Assembly (NCBI GenBank): GCA_023614405.1
Contig: CM042693.1
Coordinates: 338,937,527 to 339,001,526 of the forward strand
Source: Avena insularis
Taxonomy: Eukaryota; Streptophyta; Magnoliopsida; Poales; Poaceae
DNA length: 64,000 nt
Direction: 5' to 3'
In this document: piece by piece, positions 44,159 to 55,177 of the stretch
Layout of the letters: every line of letters begins with the position of its first letter
Numbering within the stretch: position 1 is the first letter of the stretch
The notes under the pieces: generated by a model
Seen by the model: only the letters and a program-made list of their open reading frames with translations
Databases searched by the model: none
What the model was told of the DNA's origin: nothing
Program-made: the position numbers and the translations under genes

Positions 44159-45171
44159 GATACGCCCAATTTGCATCACCATTCTATATCATAATTTGCC
44201 TCTATTCATTGATATATGTCTTATTATGAGGTGTTACTTATGTCTTTTCTTCTGTTTTTGCATGTTGGATGATTCTTGGAGGATGAACGAGTTATTATTC
44301 GATGGAAAAAGAGGTGTTTTGATGCAATTTTGAAGATCAGAAAATACGAAAAATATTGGAAAATTATATTTTCGGAAGACAAAGGAAGCGGAAGGGCGTG
44401 CTTGGGCCTGAGGCCCACACCCCTAAGCAGGTCCCCCGACCGCACCTAAGCGCAGTGTGGCCCACACGGCGACCTCGACTCCACCCTCTGCTATAACTTC
44501 CTGTGGAACCCTAATACAGGCGACCACAGAAGATTTCCTGCCTCTGGGGGGAGAACACCGAGAGAAAGATCTCTCACGTAGATAGATTTCTGCGGAAATT
44601 CCTTCCAGGAGAGGAGATCGTCACCATCAACACCATCGCAGCTAGACTTCATCGGGATCATCATCATCATCGTCCACACCATCGCCATACACCATCATCA
44701 ACACTCCATCCGTTGTAACAATTGTGTTGAATACTTGCATAGTTCTTAGGGAAACATTCCGGTGTTGATTACTATTGTAGTGTGATGCTTGTAGTGGAAC
44801 CATTTTTTATGTTCAGATTGTTCTCCATTATCATATCATCTTTGATCTTCTTTATCTGAAAAGACTATTTGAAGTTTAAGCACTGATGAAATTCCCATGT
44901 GTCCTCTTGAACTTTTGGTCCTTATAAGTATTTCCACCGGATTGTCGTTTGCTAATAAAGGATTGGGCCACTTACTGTATTTGTTCGTTGTCTTTATTAT
45001 TTGCACCTTGTTTCTTTGCTTTATCAGAAAACCCCTAAAAACCTGTTTGCTAAGTATTTACAGAGAGTTCCTGCTCCATACCACTAGTCAACACATTTTG
45101 CTCCTCGTTGGGATCGACACTCCTATTTATTGAAAGTACTACGATACACCCCCTATACTTGTGGGTCATCA
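44159..45171 (+). repeat. 3' LTR of the outer Athila-type element, with many small deletions
   Basis: Starts TGATACGCCCAATTTGC and ends CTTGTGGGTCATCA. It is 1013 bp against about 1.5 kb for its relatives. A large part of the mid-region is missing, and between 44280 and 44690 there are numerous deletions of 1-10 bp. Confidence 0.8.
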
Positions 45172-45731
45172 ATGATATCATGCATTGCATGGCAATATGC
45201 GGTCTATCTTGGCAAGATTAAGCGGAATCGTACTTCCGATAAATAAGTATTATGGTTCAAGTTGTTTATCGACCCCACAAATTAAATGTTTATTAGCACG
45301 GAACTACATGGCAAAAGCATGGCACCGGTGATATACACAATTTAAATGGAGTCGAGATAAGACAAGATTATCCCACATATAGCCTCCATGTTGAATTATT
45401 AGGTGATTCAACAAAGTCCCCCAAACAAATAAATATGTATGCGAGTATGAATGATTTAATATGCAACAAGTTTAATATGGAAATTTAAAAAATAGGGCTT
45501 AGAGAAAGGGATCACACGTTGGTTTTGTCGGATATCTTGGGTTCGACGGATCTTCGAATTCCGAGATGTAGATCTTGATGCTCCATGTGGATGATCTGCC
45601 AGTCCGGTGTCATTGCCTCCTAGTAGCTTCAGATCCGTGTCAAAGAACTTTTCATTGATACTTAAAGTGGTACCAGGTTCCTTCTTCCGAAGTGCCAATC
45701 CCGGTATCTTGGCATAGCTTGTGAAAGGGCA
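45172..45731. other. Unassigned repeat-like sequence
   Basis: No ORF of note. After the ATGAT duplication it continues the sequence broken at 22630. It probably belongs to the antisense Gypsy-like fragment to the left of the nest. Confidence 0.35.
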
Positions 45732-46025
45732 TGTTGCCCCCATGTGTGGTTTTGGTAATTAATGATAATCTCTATGGACTAATGTGTAAATTGAGTTTCA
45801 TTTGTAGGTTTGTCTATTGGCATCTCTTGGGCCATGTGTTGGTCTCGAAGTCAAAAGATGAAGATGGTTGAAGAAGGGCAAGGTCAAGATGCGCCATCTC
45901 TAAAAGATCTCATGCTTGAAGCTTCTCATCCTCGGTGTTCATGGAGTGATGAAGACATTGTCAAAGAAGAGGTTTCCTCATGAAGTACGGGGGAGAAATT
46001 TGCAAGTCTTCACCAAGCAAGAGCA
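45732..46025 (+). mobile_element. Copia LTR start fragment
   Basis: TGTTGCCCCCATGTGTGG followed by TTTTGGTAATTAATGATAATCTC and TATGGACTAATG is the typical beginning of a common Triticeae Copia LTR type. Only about 290 bp is present. Confidence 0.5.
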
Positions 46026-46866
46026 ATAAAGAAAGGGATTTCTATTTCCGTGCCCCTGGTTCGTTAGTTGTACTCACTTTTCCCTAGCCGCTTAACTTTT
46101 CCTCACGTTTGCCCACCTCCTTGTCCAAAACTCTCACATGTCTGAAACTTGTTGTCCGTCAGCCTTTCCGTTACATGCTGACAAGTAGGTCCGCGTTCAG
46201 TTGGGTCCCATCGTGGACCCTCGCCGTCACGTTCTGACAAGTGGGACCACGTGGGGCCACTTGGTCAGGTACGCGTTATGCTGACGTGTGGGGCCATGCC
46301 ATGTTGGACTGCGTGAGGCCGGCTTGTTGGGAACGCGTTTTGGGGGACGTGGTGTGGGACCATGTGGGGCGCGTTTGGTAGTTACGTGCCCCCTATCGCC
46401 TAAATTGGAAGATTTCTTTATTGTTATTTTTATGATTGGCCTTTTTAAGAGTGCCTTTTCCCCTTTATGTCGTTACCAATTGTGTTTTTTTGCCCAAAAA
46501 AGTCACGAATATAGAGCAGCTTATCTCTTCATTCATGGTTCCTTTTGGCCCTCGTTTTTCCCAATCTAGTAGCAAATCTAGAGTAGCAAATCTAACCAGC
46601 ACCATAAATACATTCAGTAAACAGAGCAGATGTAGATAAAGCAGCTAATATAGGTAATATAAACAGAGCAGATGTAGATAAAGTAGCTAATATAGGATAT
46701 ATATATTACGGTACTTAAACGAGGTTCGACAATTAGGCTGCTCAGCAGCAACAACAGAAAAGTTCAACACAGACAACATATACAAACGAAGCTGCTTTAC
46801 AACAACAGCAGCACAAGATCAGTGGCCCCTCATGGCCTCCGCTAGGAGGGCCTCCGCCTCCTCCCT
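46026..46866. other. Flank 3' of the zf-XS-like gene, short repeats
   Basis: GTTCGTTAGTTGTACTCACTTTTCCCT at about 46070 resembles units at 48130-48240 and 48600-48720 on the other side of the gene. At 46615-46705 a unit of about 46 bp with ACAGAGCAGATGTAGATAAA is present twice. Around 46740-46810 is an AGC/AAC-rich stretch, probably 3' UTR of the - strand gene. Confidence 0.4.
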
Positions 46867-47856
46867 CTAGCGCTTCCTCCACTTCTTGCTGCCCAGTCCC
46901 TTGACCTTGGGCTTGATCGAGGGCATGTGACCCTCCTCGATGGCCACCTTCTGGATGTTGCGGAGGTGAAAACCGAGCACCTGGTGCTTGGCTCTGAAGG
47001 CGTGGACATTCTTTGACAGGTTGCAGGTCTTCACGTCCTCGGCATGATTCGCGAGGGAGTTGAAGTCGGTGGCGAGGCTCCTGGTGCAGAAGGGGCACCT
47101 GTAGACATCGCCGGCAAAGAAGTTGTTGTACTGGCTGGACTTTAGCTTCCTCAGCACCTAACAAGCCTTGGTGTCTATGGACTTGTCATCGCTGCTATCC
47201 ACCTATTGGAGAAAACAGTAGAGTGCAATAAGGACATGATTGATATACCATGATTATCGGGATTGATTACTTGCATAAATTAACCAATTTATATCCCCTA
47301 ATTATTCCCCAATCCAGATACTGATCCCAACTACAGATCGGTGCTAGTACTAACTAGGGAATCCCTTAACTGCAACTCGGAGGAACAATAAAATAGGTAT
47401 GAAATATGAATAGGGGCATTCATCGATATACGAGATATAACACAAGAGGATTAGCTACTGTAAAAACACCTAGCATCCAACGATTGAAAATCCGAACAAC
47501 CGAACCCTAATAACACACGATCTAGTATCCAACGATGGGAATGGGGGAAGAACAAAGGAAGGGGAGAAAACCCTAGTTACCTCCGACCATGGGTCGGCGA
47601 GGCTGGTGTCATAGGGGTTCTCTGGCCTAATGTACTCCTCCTGCTCCTCGTAGGGGTCACAGTCGTACGGGATCTTCCCGAGACCGGCGGGGGCCTCCTC
47701 GCCGGCGGCTACGGCGGAAGCGAGGACGGGGGTCTGGACGGGGATGACGGTTGCCTTCGATGCCTTGACGGGGCCCTGTATGGGGACTGGGGCCTCCTCA
47801 CCGGCGGCCTTGGATGTGATGATGGCCACCGCACCATTCTTCTCCATCGCCGGCAT
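46867..47856 (-). CDS. zf-XS-like small protein, two exons, one in-frame stop in exon 2
   Basis: Exon 1 is 47856-47581 (92 codons, Ala/Val/Glu-rich, ending in an acidic PYDCDPYEEQEEY...ADPWSE segment). A GTAACT donor is followed by an intron to an AATAG acceptor at 47203. Exon 2 is 47202-46867. After an acidic start it has TAG at 47160-47158, then VLRKLKSSQYNNFFAGD, YRCPFCTRSLATDFNSLANHAE and a Lys/Arg-rich end, to TGA. The C-x2-C...H pattern with preceding LRKLKSSQY fits the zf-XS zinc finger of SGS3/IDN2-type proteins of RNA silencing, but there is no XS or XH domain. A second AG exactly after the TAG (exon start 47157) would skip the stop and keep the frame. The protein is about 190-200 aa. 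It may be a duplicated or transposon-carried fragment. Confidence 0.55.
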
Positions 47857-48054
47857 GGCTGGGGTTTTCTTGGGGGTTTGTAGAAGGTGATGGGACAGTG
47901 AAGATGGTTGCGTGAGTGAGAGTGATGAGTGAGAGTGAGGAGGCTTCTATAAAGGTGAAGGGAGGAGACGTTTTGTTGCACCACCGTGCACCGTGTAACC
48001 GCGCACGCTACTGCACCGTGCACGGACACACGCGTCTGCTACTGCCCCGTGCAC

Positions 48055-48245
48055 CGCGACACGCATATCATGTCTAACCTTGGCCACTGAGTTGTCCTCA
48101 GTTATCCCCTCGTGTCTAACCCGGGCCGCTTAGTTATGCTCAGTTATACCCTCGAGTGTAACACTAGCAGTTCGGTTGTACTCAGTTTTTCCCTCTAGTA
48201 CTAACACTGCCATGTGCAATATACTCACTTTTACCCTCCGGTGGC
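48055..48245 (+). repeat. Short tandem repeat upstream of the zf-XS-like gene
   Basis: About four diverged units of 42-48 bp, each with a TCTAAC- or GTAAC-like start, a variable middle and an end of the type CTCAGTTATNCCCTC or CTCACTTTTACCCTC. Confidence 0.55.
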
Positions 48246-48600
48246 TAGTCAACAAAGAGTCAACGAATGGGTTTTAGCTACCTAATTGAGTCATTTTATG
48301 GACAACAAATTCAAAAAGATCAAAACATAGTGGCATCTACCCAGGGAATCTTATTATGTGACCTGCCACCATAAGAAATGTATATAAATCAAGTTTTAAC
48401 CTAAATCACCACTTCTCAAATCTCCTACTATCTATGAAGGTTCATGGTTTTCTACTCAAGCCTCTTCCCAAAACATCCCTACCCAAAACATAGTTTTTCC
48501 GAATGAGGCAATAATTGTCAAACTAATGTATATTTGAATTGCAAATAGTTTGATGTATGCCAAGATGTATTTTATTGTATAAAAGAAGTATTTTCCATTT
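48246..48600. other. AT-rich spacer, nothing recognised
   Basis: No ORF, repeat or motif of note. Confidence 0.4.
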
Positions 48601-48735
48601 TTAAATCTCTTTGTATTTTCTATTTCAATCCCTTTGTTAGTTTTGCCCTTGGTTTTAAAGTTGTGCATAGTTTTGCCCTTGGTTTTTAGGTTCTACTCAG
48701 TTTCCCCCCTCTCTCTTAGTCACAAACTCTCACAT
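48601..48735 (+). repeat. Two TAGTTTTGCCCTTGGTTTT units and a CTCAGTTTCCCCCCTC tail
   Basis: Direct units at about 48637 and 48668, followed by AAACTCTCACATCTGTG at 48724. The last phrase and the preceding units also occur, in the same orientation, at about 46070-46145. Confidence 0.5.
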
Positions 48736-48982
48736 CTGTGCTCATCTTGGCTGCTACGCTCTGATTGGTCGAGCGAGTTGTCACGTGGATCGTGCCCACC
48801 AACCGTTGATCCTTTGTGATCTAGCGGACATGATAACCCCTATATCTGTCGGGGGCACCCCTCTATCCATGCAAAATAACGAGTTTGCCACTAGTACTTT
48901 AACTCCATAAACATATGAATTTTTAATATAATTTGAAGGGAAAGTGTTCAAAGGTGTATAACTTTCCTATGTGCAAGTTTAT

Positions 48983-51900
48983 TTTAACATCCCAAAAATA
49001 CTAAACTTGGATCATCAAACTCTAATCATCAAAATTAGGGTTAACAAAAACTTTTGTAAATAAAATTATGAAAGCATGCATATGAGTATGCATTGAATTT
49101 GAAATTCTTTTGAACCACCTTGTTTATGTGTTTCCTTGCTTGTAAAATGTTTCTTAGGTGAATTAAACATCATCTAAAACATTTCCCACACTTTTCCTAA
49201 AGACAAATAAATCAAAACAAATAAAATAAAGGAATGGTCATTTTGACAAATTTAACTCCCATGCCTACTTTGGCTGTCTCAAACTTTCAGAACCTAACAG
49301 AAACTTTTCTGGATCTTTGCACCCCTTGATTGTAGTCATAACAAAGTATCAAGGTCCACTTTGTGATCATCCAGAAACTTTCAAATGCATAGTTTAAATG
49401 ACAATTCAAAATTGAATCTTTATCATATGGGAAGATCCCACTTTTTCAAAAACCACTCAAACAAGCTCAACTTTCAAAACCCAAGCATCTGCAGACTCAC
49501 CAACACCAATCTAGCACACCCAACAAAAATCTTTTCAAAATTCAAAACTTGATTTCATGCGGCCATTTCATCAAACACATTGCAGACACAAATCAAACAA
49601 AATCAAAACACTATAGTGTGCAGTGTTTTGAGCCTAACTTGTTCCCTCTCTGGGCACCACTAGCCTTAGTAGATCATCTAACAACCTTAACTAATCACTA
49701 GCACCACTGTAAGATTGGCAATGCCATCAATGGTGAGTAGGCCGAATGCACCATTGTCACCCCCATGTCGACAACAATCTAGGAGGAGAAACAAGCCTAG
49801 CCAGCATGTCTAGGAGGCAGCCCACCGTCCACCTCCACTCCCTGTCCAATGCTCGAACCTTGCCAACCACTGGACCACACATACGGACCGCGCCCAGACC
49901 GCCAGCGACCATGCCGAGCGTGCGCCAGAGCGCCACCCTCGACCGAAGCCCACAGACCGCGCGCCGCCCTCACCGCGTGCATACACGATCATCACCGACC
50001 CAGGAGACTGCCAGACATCCCCGTTCGCCGTCCCGTGACGCACAGCCACCGCTCGCCGTCAAAGACGCCGCCTCTGCCACGCAGAGCGTCGCGTGTTCCA
50101 GACCAAACCGCACCGCCCCTAGAAGCGCATTAAAGCCGTGAAACGCATCGCCAGAGACCTGGCGATCGCCACCGCCGGCCATGCCTCTAGCAGCCCGTAG
50201 CCATGTCGCCACCGTAGCCTGCCCATGCCGTTCGGTCTCACCGTCGAGACTATAAATAGAGGACTCCCCCGCTCGAATTCTTCACACCATTCCACTCCTC
50301 TCTCACCCAGAACCACCCCACCTCAGTCCCGGAGCAAGGAGAGCAGCGCATCGCCGAAATTTCACTGGAGCCCGCCGCCTCTGGAGAAGAAGGGCGCCAT
50401 CGATTTCGTCCATCCCAGGAGCTGCCGCGACCACCCTCGAAGTTCGCCATTAACTGTCGATTCGCCCGCCTCGCCGACCCTCGTGCACTTGGTGAGCCCC
50501 AAAGAACCCCCACTAGCCGCGCTAGGTTTCTTTCTCGCCGACGTTACCCAACGTCGACGATGACTCCCAGCCGTTGGATTAGAATCAGATCGAACGACCC
50601 ACGTTGCCCCGTACTGCTTCGCATCCCCCTGTCTCACTGACGAGTGGGGACAGCCATTTAAGCAGCCCGCGGAAGCACTGCGCTTAGCAGGCCGGCCAAG
50701 ATCGCTTCCAAGCAACCCGCTTATTTGAATTAAACCTTTTCCATTTTATTTCAAACACACTTCTGTACCCAGTTTCAGAAATCAACCCAGGTCGATTCAG
50801 TGCACCAAATTGAATGAAACCAATTTTGTTGGAAAGGTCTGGGAATGCTGAATCCAAGCCCGTTGGATTCAAGTCATTTGGATCTATAGATCATCCATGG
50901 TAAAAATAACAAGGCAGAAGCTTTTCTGCATTCAAACATTTTTCAAATTTAAACCATAATAGCTTTTGAGTTGTTTCCAACTCTCAAAAATTACATTCAA
51001 CCATACCTTTCAGAATATATAAAAATATATAGGTTTACTTGCAGAAATAATGTTCAAGTAATAAAAGAATGCTACATAGGCATTTCTAGTCACTTTATTT
51101 AATTTAATTAAAAGGGTAAAACCTTATTAAATTGTGACACCACTTTAAATCATGTTCCCATGGACTAAAATATGTGGTGATGACATGTGTCAACATGATC
51201 CCATATTTGGTTTGGAGAATATTAAATTTAAGTAGTTTTTCAATGAGTAGAAATTACTTTTCTAAAAATAAAAGGAATTAAACCAAGCCTTAATATTGTA
51301 ATGTTAGAGATGATGTTAGATCATCTATAGGACCCTTGTGTGTGATGATTGCAAGCAGTTAAGTATTGTTTGGTGATTGTGTACCTCGTATTTATTTATA
51401 GACGCTAGTACCGACCAAGGATACGAGGAGGAAGGAGGATTCTACGAAGAAGAAGCCGAGGAGAACTTCAACCACTGCTCTGCACAAGGCAAGCTTTATT
51501 AACTAATTGGACCAATGCAAGCTAACCCTTGCAAGATACCCTAATGATGCCACAAACCACTACTTGTTACTCTGCCCACTATATGCCTTAAGCATATGTG
51601 ATCATATCCACTTGATAAACCAATCCTAGTTTTTACTTACAAGCTTTATACTTTATTTCTTTATCAAAGCTATTACTTAGAGTTTACTTAAGTGAATTAT
51701 AGATACTAGAAAGATATTTGAAGGTTACATAAAGAGCATAAAATTTGGCCTAAGCTAGATAATCTTGATGTCATCTTAAGGCATGAGATTGAACTTAGTT
51801 AGAACTCCACTAGTTTACCACCCCTCATTATTGCTTACCCCCACCTGTAGATGCTAGTGCTAAGCATAAAACTTGATCAACTTTAGATGGGAATACTTGG

Positions 51901-53009
51901 TGGGAAAATGGTTATGAAAACCTTGGAATGATGGATCATTCTATTGAAATGTTTTGGACATGTGTTTCCGAACACCTGATGATTTTGGTGATGAAAATGT
52001 TGAGGCATGATCCTTAGCCCTTTATAAAACTGATGGTTGTCTGGATGCGATACCATTCCAATTTTATCGTACAACCACAATACCCGAAGATTGGGTAGGG
52101 CTTGACTGGACACTTATATACCTTAGTATTAGTTCCCTCACGGCCAAGGTCTGAGCTGAGGCTACCTTGTGAAGATTGTCCACATGCGGTACTCCAAGAT
52201 GACAGTTGGTCATGGTTGGGAGGCCAAACTCACAGGAGAGGTGCTTATACTAGGGCGTGTAATTGAAAGGTTAGGATTGATTATCCGCATACTGAGTATG
52301 GTGAATTCAGGATTTGTTCCTGACGGATGTATCGAATGTTGTGGTGAAAGTGTACAATCTCTGCAGAGTGTCAAACTATTCGAATAGCCGTGTCCGCGGT
52401 TATGGACAGTTGGAGTGGCCATACTGTTCCCCATCAGACTTTTCAAAATGACTTGTGAAATGAATTGAGACTTTGACTTGACCACAACAGGGTTGTGATA
52501 TGAAATACAAGTTCCCACTTAGGTGTTATAAACTTTCAACTAGCATTCGTTGCTTCTAAACTTAGTAGAGATAAATCTGGCTTTTTGCAAAATAACCCTT
52601 GAGCCTAGTGTCCGATTATCAAACCCCCCCCTCACTTGTTAGTATTAGTTTGCGAGTACTTAAAGAGTACTCATGGCTTTGTCCCTGGCTATTCCCATGG
52701 CCAGACTATGAATAGGAGTACCTGGAGGATGGACCCCAGGAAGGTTACGACAACTAGGATCATCTCCCATCGTCAGCATTGCCTGTGACCCAGAAGACCC
52801 CCGCTACTGTTACTATTACGTATTCCGCTGCTTGATGTTGTATTAAGAACTGGATCATGAGATCCCTGTTTGGGTAAGAACTTATGTACGGTTTGTAATG
52901 GATGATGTACTATGGTATCCAATTCTGTTATGTCTCGCAAAAATGGTAATCCTAGGATTGCGATGTATGGCATAACAGGCATCTGGGATTAAAAATCCGG
53001 GTGTTGACA
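48983..53009 (+). mobile_element. Solo LTR of a Gypsy element, 4.0 kb
   Basis: The left end reads TTTAACATCCC (the first TG mutated to TT) and the right end CCGGGTGTTGACA. The perfect target duplication TTTAT lies at 48978-48982 and 53010-53014, and the flanks join into a continuous array unit. There is no primer site or coding region adjacent. A second, antisense copy of this LTR starts at 60986. ORFs in the GC-rich part at 49750-50570 are LTR leader sequence, not genes. Confidence 0.9.
50251..50258 (+). promoter_or_regulatory. TATA box of the 4.0 kb Gypsy LTR
   Basis: TATAAATA lies about 1.27 kb into the LTR, followed by a C/T-rich initiator-like region. It is conserved in the antisense copy at 63767-63774. 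Confidence 0.7.
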
Positions 53010-53456
53010 TTTATGCAGTATATTTCACTCCATGAAAATGATAAATGATCAGGATTTTATTAGCACAACATTATCATGTCCTAAGTGCGATTTCGCATAT
53101 GCAAGTTTATGCATTACATTACACTCTATGAAAATGGGGATAAAATGATAATCTCTCATAATTTTGTTAGCACATCATTATCACGTATTAAGTGCGATTT
53201 CACAGTGTTCAAAGGTTTATAATTTTCATACACGCAAGTTTATGGATTATATTTTACTCCATGAAAATGATAAATGATCAGGATTTTATTAGCACGACAT
53301 TATCATGTTCTAAGTGCGATTTCAAAGAGTTCAATTGTGTATAATTTTCGTATATGCATGAGGCATAAAGATTTTAGTCTAGGGATCACTTTTCACGCTC
53401 TAAAAATGGTAAACTCTCAAGATTTTCTTAAGACAACATTATCATGTCCAAATTGT

Positions 53457-54109
53457 AATTTGAAAGTGTTCAAGTGTTGTGTCAATTATAAACACTCTTT
53501 TACATTAAGAGTTGTATAATTTTTAAAATTTGAAAGTGTTCAAGAGTTGTGTCAATTATAAAAACTCTTTTACATTAAGAGTTGTATAATTTTTTTAATT
53601 TGAAAGTGTTCAAGAGTTGTGTCAATTATAAACACTCTTTTACATTAAGAATTGTATATTTTTTTAATTTGAAGGTGTTCAAGATTTGTGTCAATTATAA
53701 ACACTCTTTTACATTAAGAGTTGTATAATTTTTTTAATCTGAAAGTGTTCAAGAGTTGTGTCAATTATAAACACTCTTTTACATTAAGAGTTGTATAATA
53801 TTTTTAATTTGAAAGTGTTCAAGAGTTGTGTCAATTATAAACACTCCTTTACATTAATATTTGTATAATTTTTCAATTTGAATGTGTTCAAGAGTTGTGT
53901 CAATTATAAACACTCTTTTACATTAAGAGTTATATAATTTTTTCAATTTGAAAGTGTTCAAGAGTTGTGTCAATTATAAACACTTTTTTACATTTTTGTA
54001 TAATTTTTTTAAATTAGAAAGTGTTCAAGATTTGTGTCAATTATAAACACTCTTTTACATTAAGAGTTGTATAATTTTTTAATTTGAAAGTGTTCAAGAG
54101 TTGTGTCAT
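53457..54109 (+). repeat. 68-bp minisatellite, about 9.5 copies
   Basis: Units of 66-70 bp read AATTTGAAAGTGTTCAAGAG, then TTGTGTCAATTATAAACACT, then CTTTTACATTAAGAGTTGTA and a T-run. There are nine full copies and one partial. ACACTCTTTTACATTAAGAGT contains an ACTCTT...AAGAGT inverted repeat, so each unit can form a short hairpin. Confidence 0.93.
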
Positions 54110-55177
54110 TTTCTTATTTCTTATACATCCATCTCCCTATTTTTTAATTATAAGCACTCTTTCACTTGATTGCAGCCGAGACATTAACTCGATAAACCAA
54201 TTAAATTATCAGAATGGCTCGTCGGATGCATTCTCCACAGCAAGCGCCCCTATCTAATCAGAACATTTTGGTGCGATGTCATGGTGTGGAACACGGCAGT
54301 GCCATCGGGGATGGCTTAAGAGGGACACTTAGGATGCAATCGGTGGACCACACAATGGGTTGGGCATGGTGAACTGCAAACACAGCGACATACCCAGGTT
54401 CGGGGCCCTCTCAGCGAGGTAACACCCCTACTCCTGCAAGATCTACTATATGGGGGGCGAATGCCCAATACAAGTGCTCCTGGAGTTGTTTCCTTGGCTA
54501 CTATCGATGGCTGAGGAGGAGGAAGAAGAATAACTAGAGGCGAACTCTTACATCCGTTGTTACTTACCTAGAACCCTAGCTCTACCCGCCCTTATATACT
54601 GGTCGGGGGAGGTAGGTTACAAAGTGGCTTCTAAGGTTTACTGTTTGGATCTGGGTTTACAGGGCGGGCCGGATGCAGGCCCCCCAGGCATGGACCAGGA
54701 CCGAGTCAACCTCCAGTACAATGATGGATGGTGCTACAGTAGCCCCGCGCCCTCCCTTTAGCGTCACCCTTTACTTTAGCGGTCACCCGGGCTTCCTTTG
54801 GGGCGTCATCCCTCGCTTTAACGATAACCCGGGGCTTCTTTGGTGGTCAGACGACTACTTTGCTTTATCTTCATTTGGTAGCGCCAGTCAGGGTGGCGTG
54901 CCAGCCTATATGGTGACGAGAGGCACCAGAGGCATGCCCCACAAGGAGAGTCTCCCCTCTGCGCTCTCCATCGAATCCGAGGCCAGCCGGGTGGGAATGG
55001 CCACCTAGCCGGTTCTTCTGGCTACACGGCAAGACGGGACAGCCGGGAAAGCTTTTAAGGCTAGCCGAGTGGGGCTAGCCAACCGTCTAGGGTTCTTCTG
55101 CTTGAAGGCCAGGAGGCCAGTGTCTTCTAGAGCCAGCCTACTTAGGCCCGGCTTTCCCCACCCGGGGGTTACCCCCC
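54110..55177. other. Left part of a Gypsy-like region, orientation unclear
   Basis: The phrase ACATACCCAGGTTCGGGGCC with CTCTCAGCGAGGTAACACCCCTACTCC (about 54390-54440) is frequent in Triticeae retroelements, in this orientation usually antisense. The remainder (54600-55170) is GC-rich with AGCCGG/GCCGGCT-type repeats. No ORF is credible. Confidence 0.4.

Larger units (their letters stand above)
22631..45171 (+). mobile_element. Athila-type element reduced to LTR sequence; outermost shell of a three-level nest
   Basis: The left end TGATACGTCC at 22631 and the right end GTGGGTCATCA at 45171 are flanked by the same 5-bp duplication ATGAT (22626-22630 and 45172-45176). The 5' LTR is present as 22631-23232 plus 44027-44158, where it breaks off. 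The next base starts a second LTR in the same orientation (44159-45171). The whole internal region is gone. A second element occupies 23233-44021 inside the 5' LTR, with TSD CCACT at 23228-23232 and 44022-44026. Confidence 0.85.
48930..54109 (+). repeat. Tandem array, interrupted by a solo LTR
   Basis: 48930-48982 and 53010 onward are one array before insertion. Units of about 125-150 bp contain GTGTTCAAAGGTTTATAATTTTC, GCAAGTTTATG, ACTCCATGAAAATG and ATTATCATGTCCTAAGTGCG (several copies to about 53456). They pass into a homogeneous 68-bp array (53457-54109). Confidence 0.8.

Noticed and set aside
49746..50563. Long overlapping open frames on both strands in a GC-rich stretch
   Set aside because: They lie inside the solo LTR leader, exist on both strands with no domain, and are broken in the antisense copy near 63.3-64 kb.
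53457..54109. Regular repeats resembling a CRISPR array
   Set aside because: Units are contiguous without unique spacers, in a plant nuclear context. This is a minisatellite.
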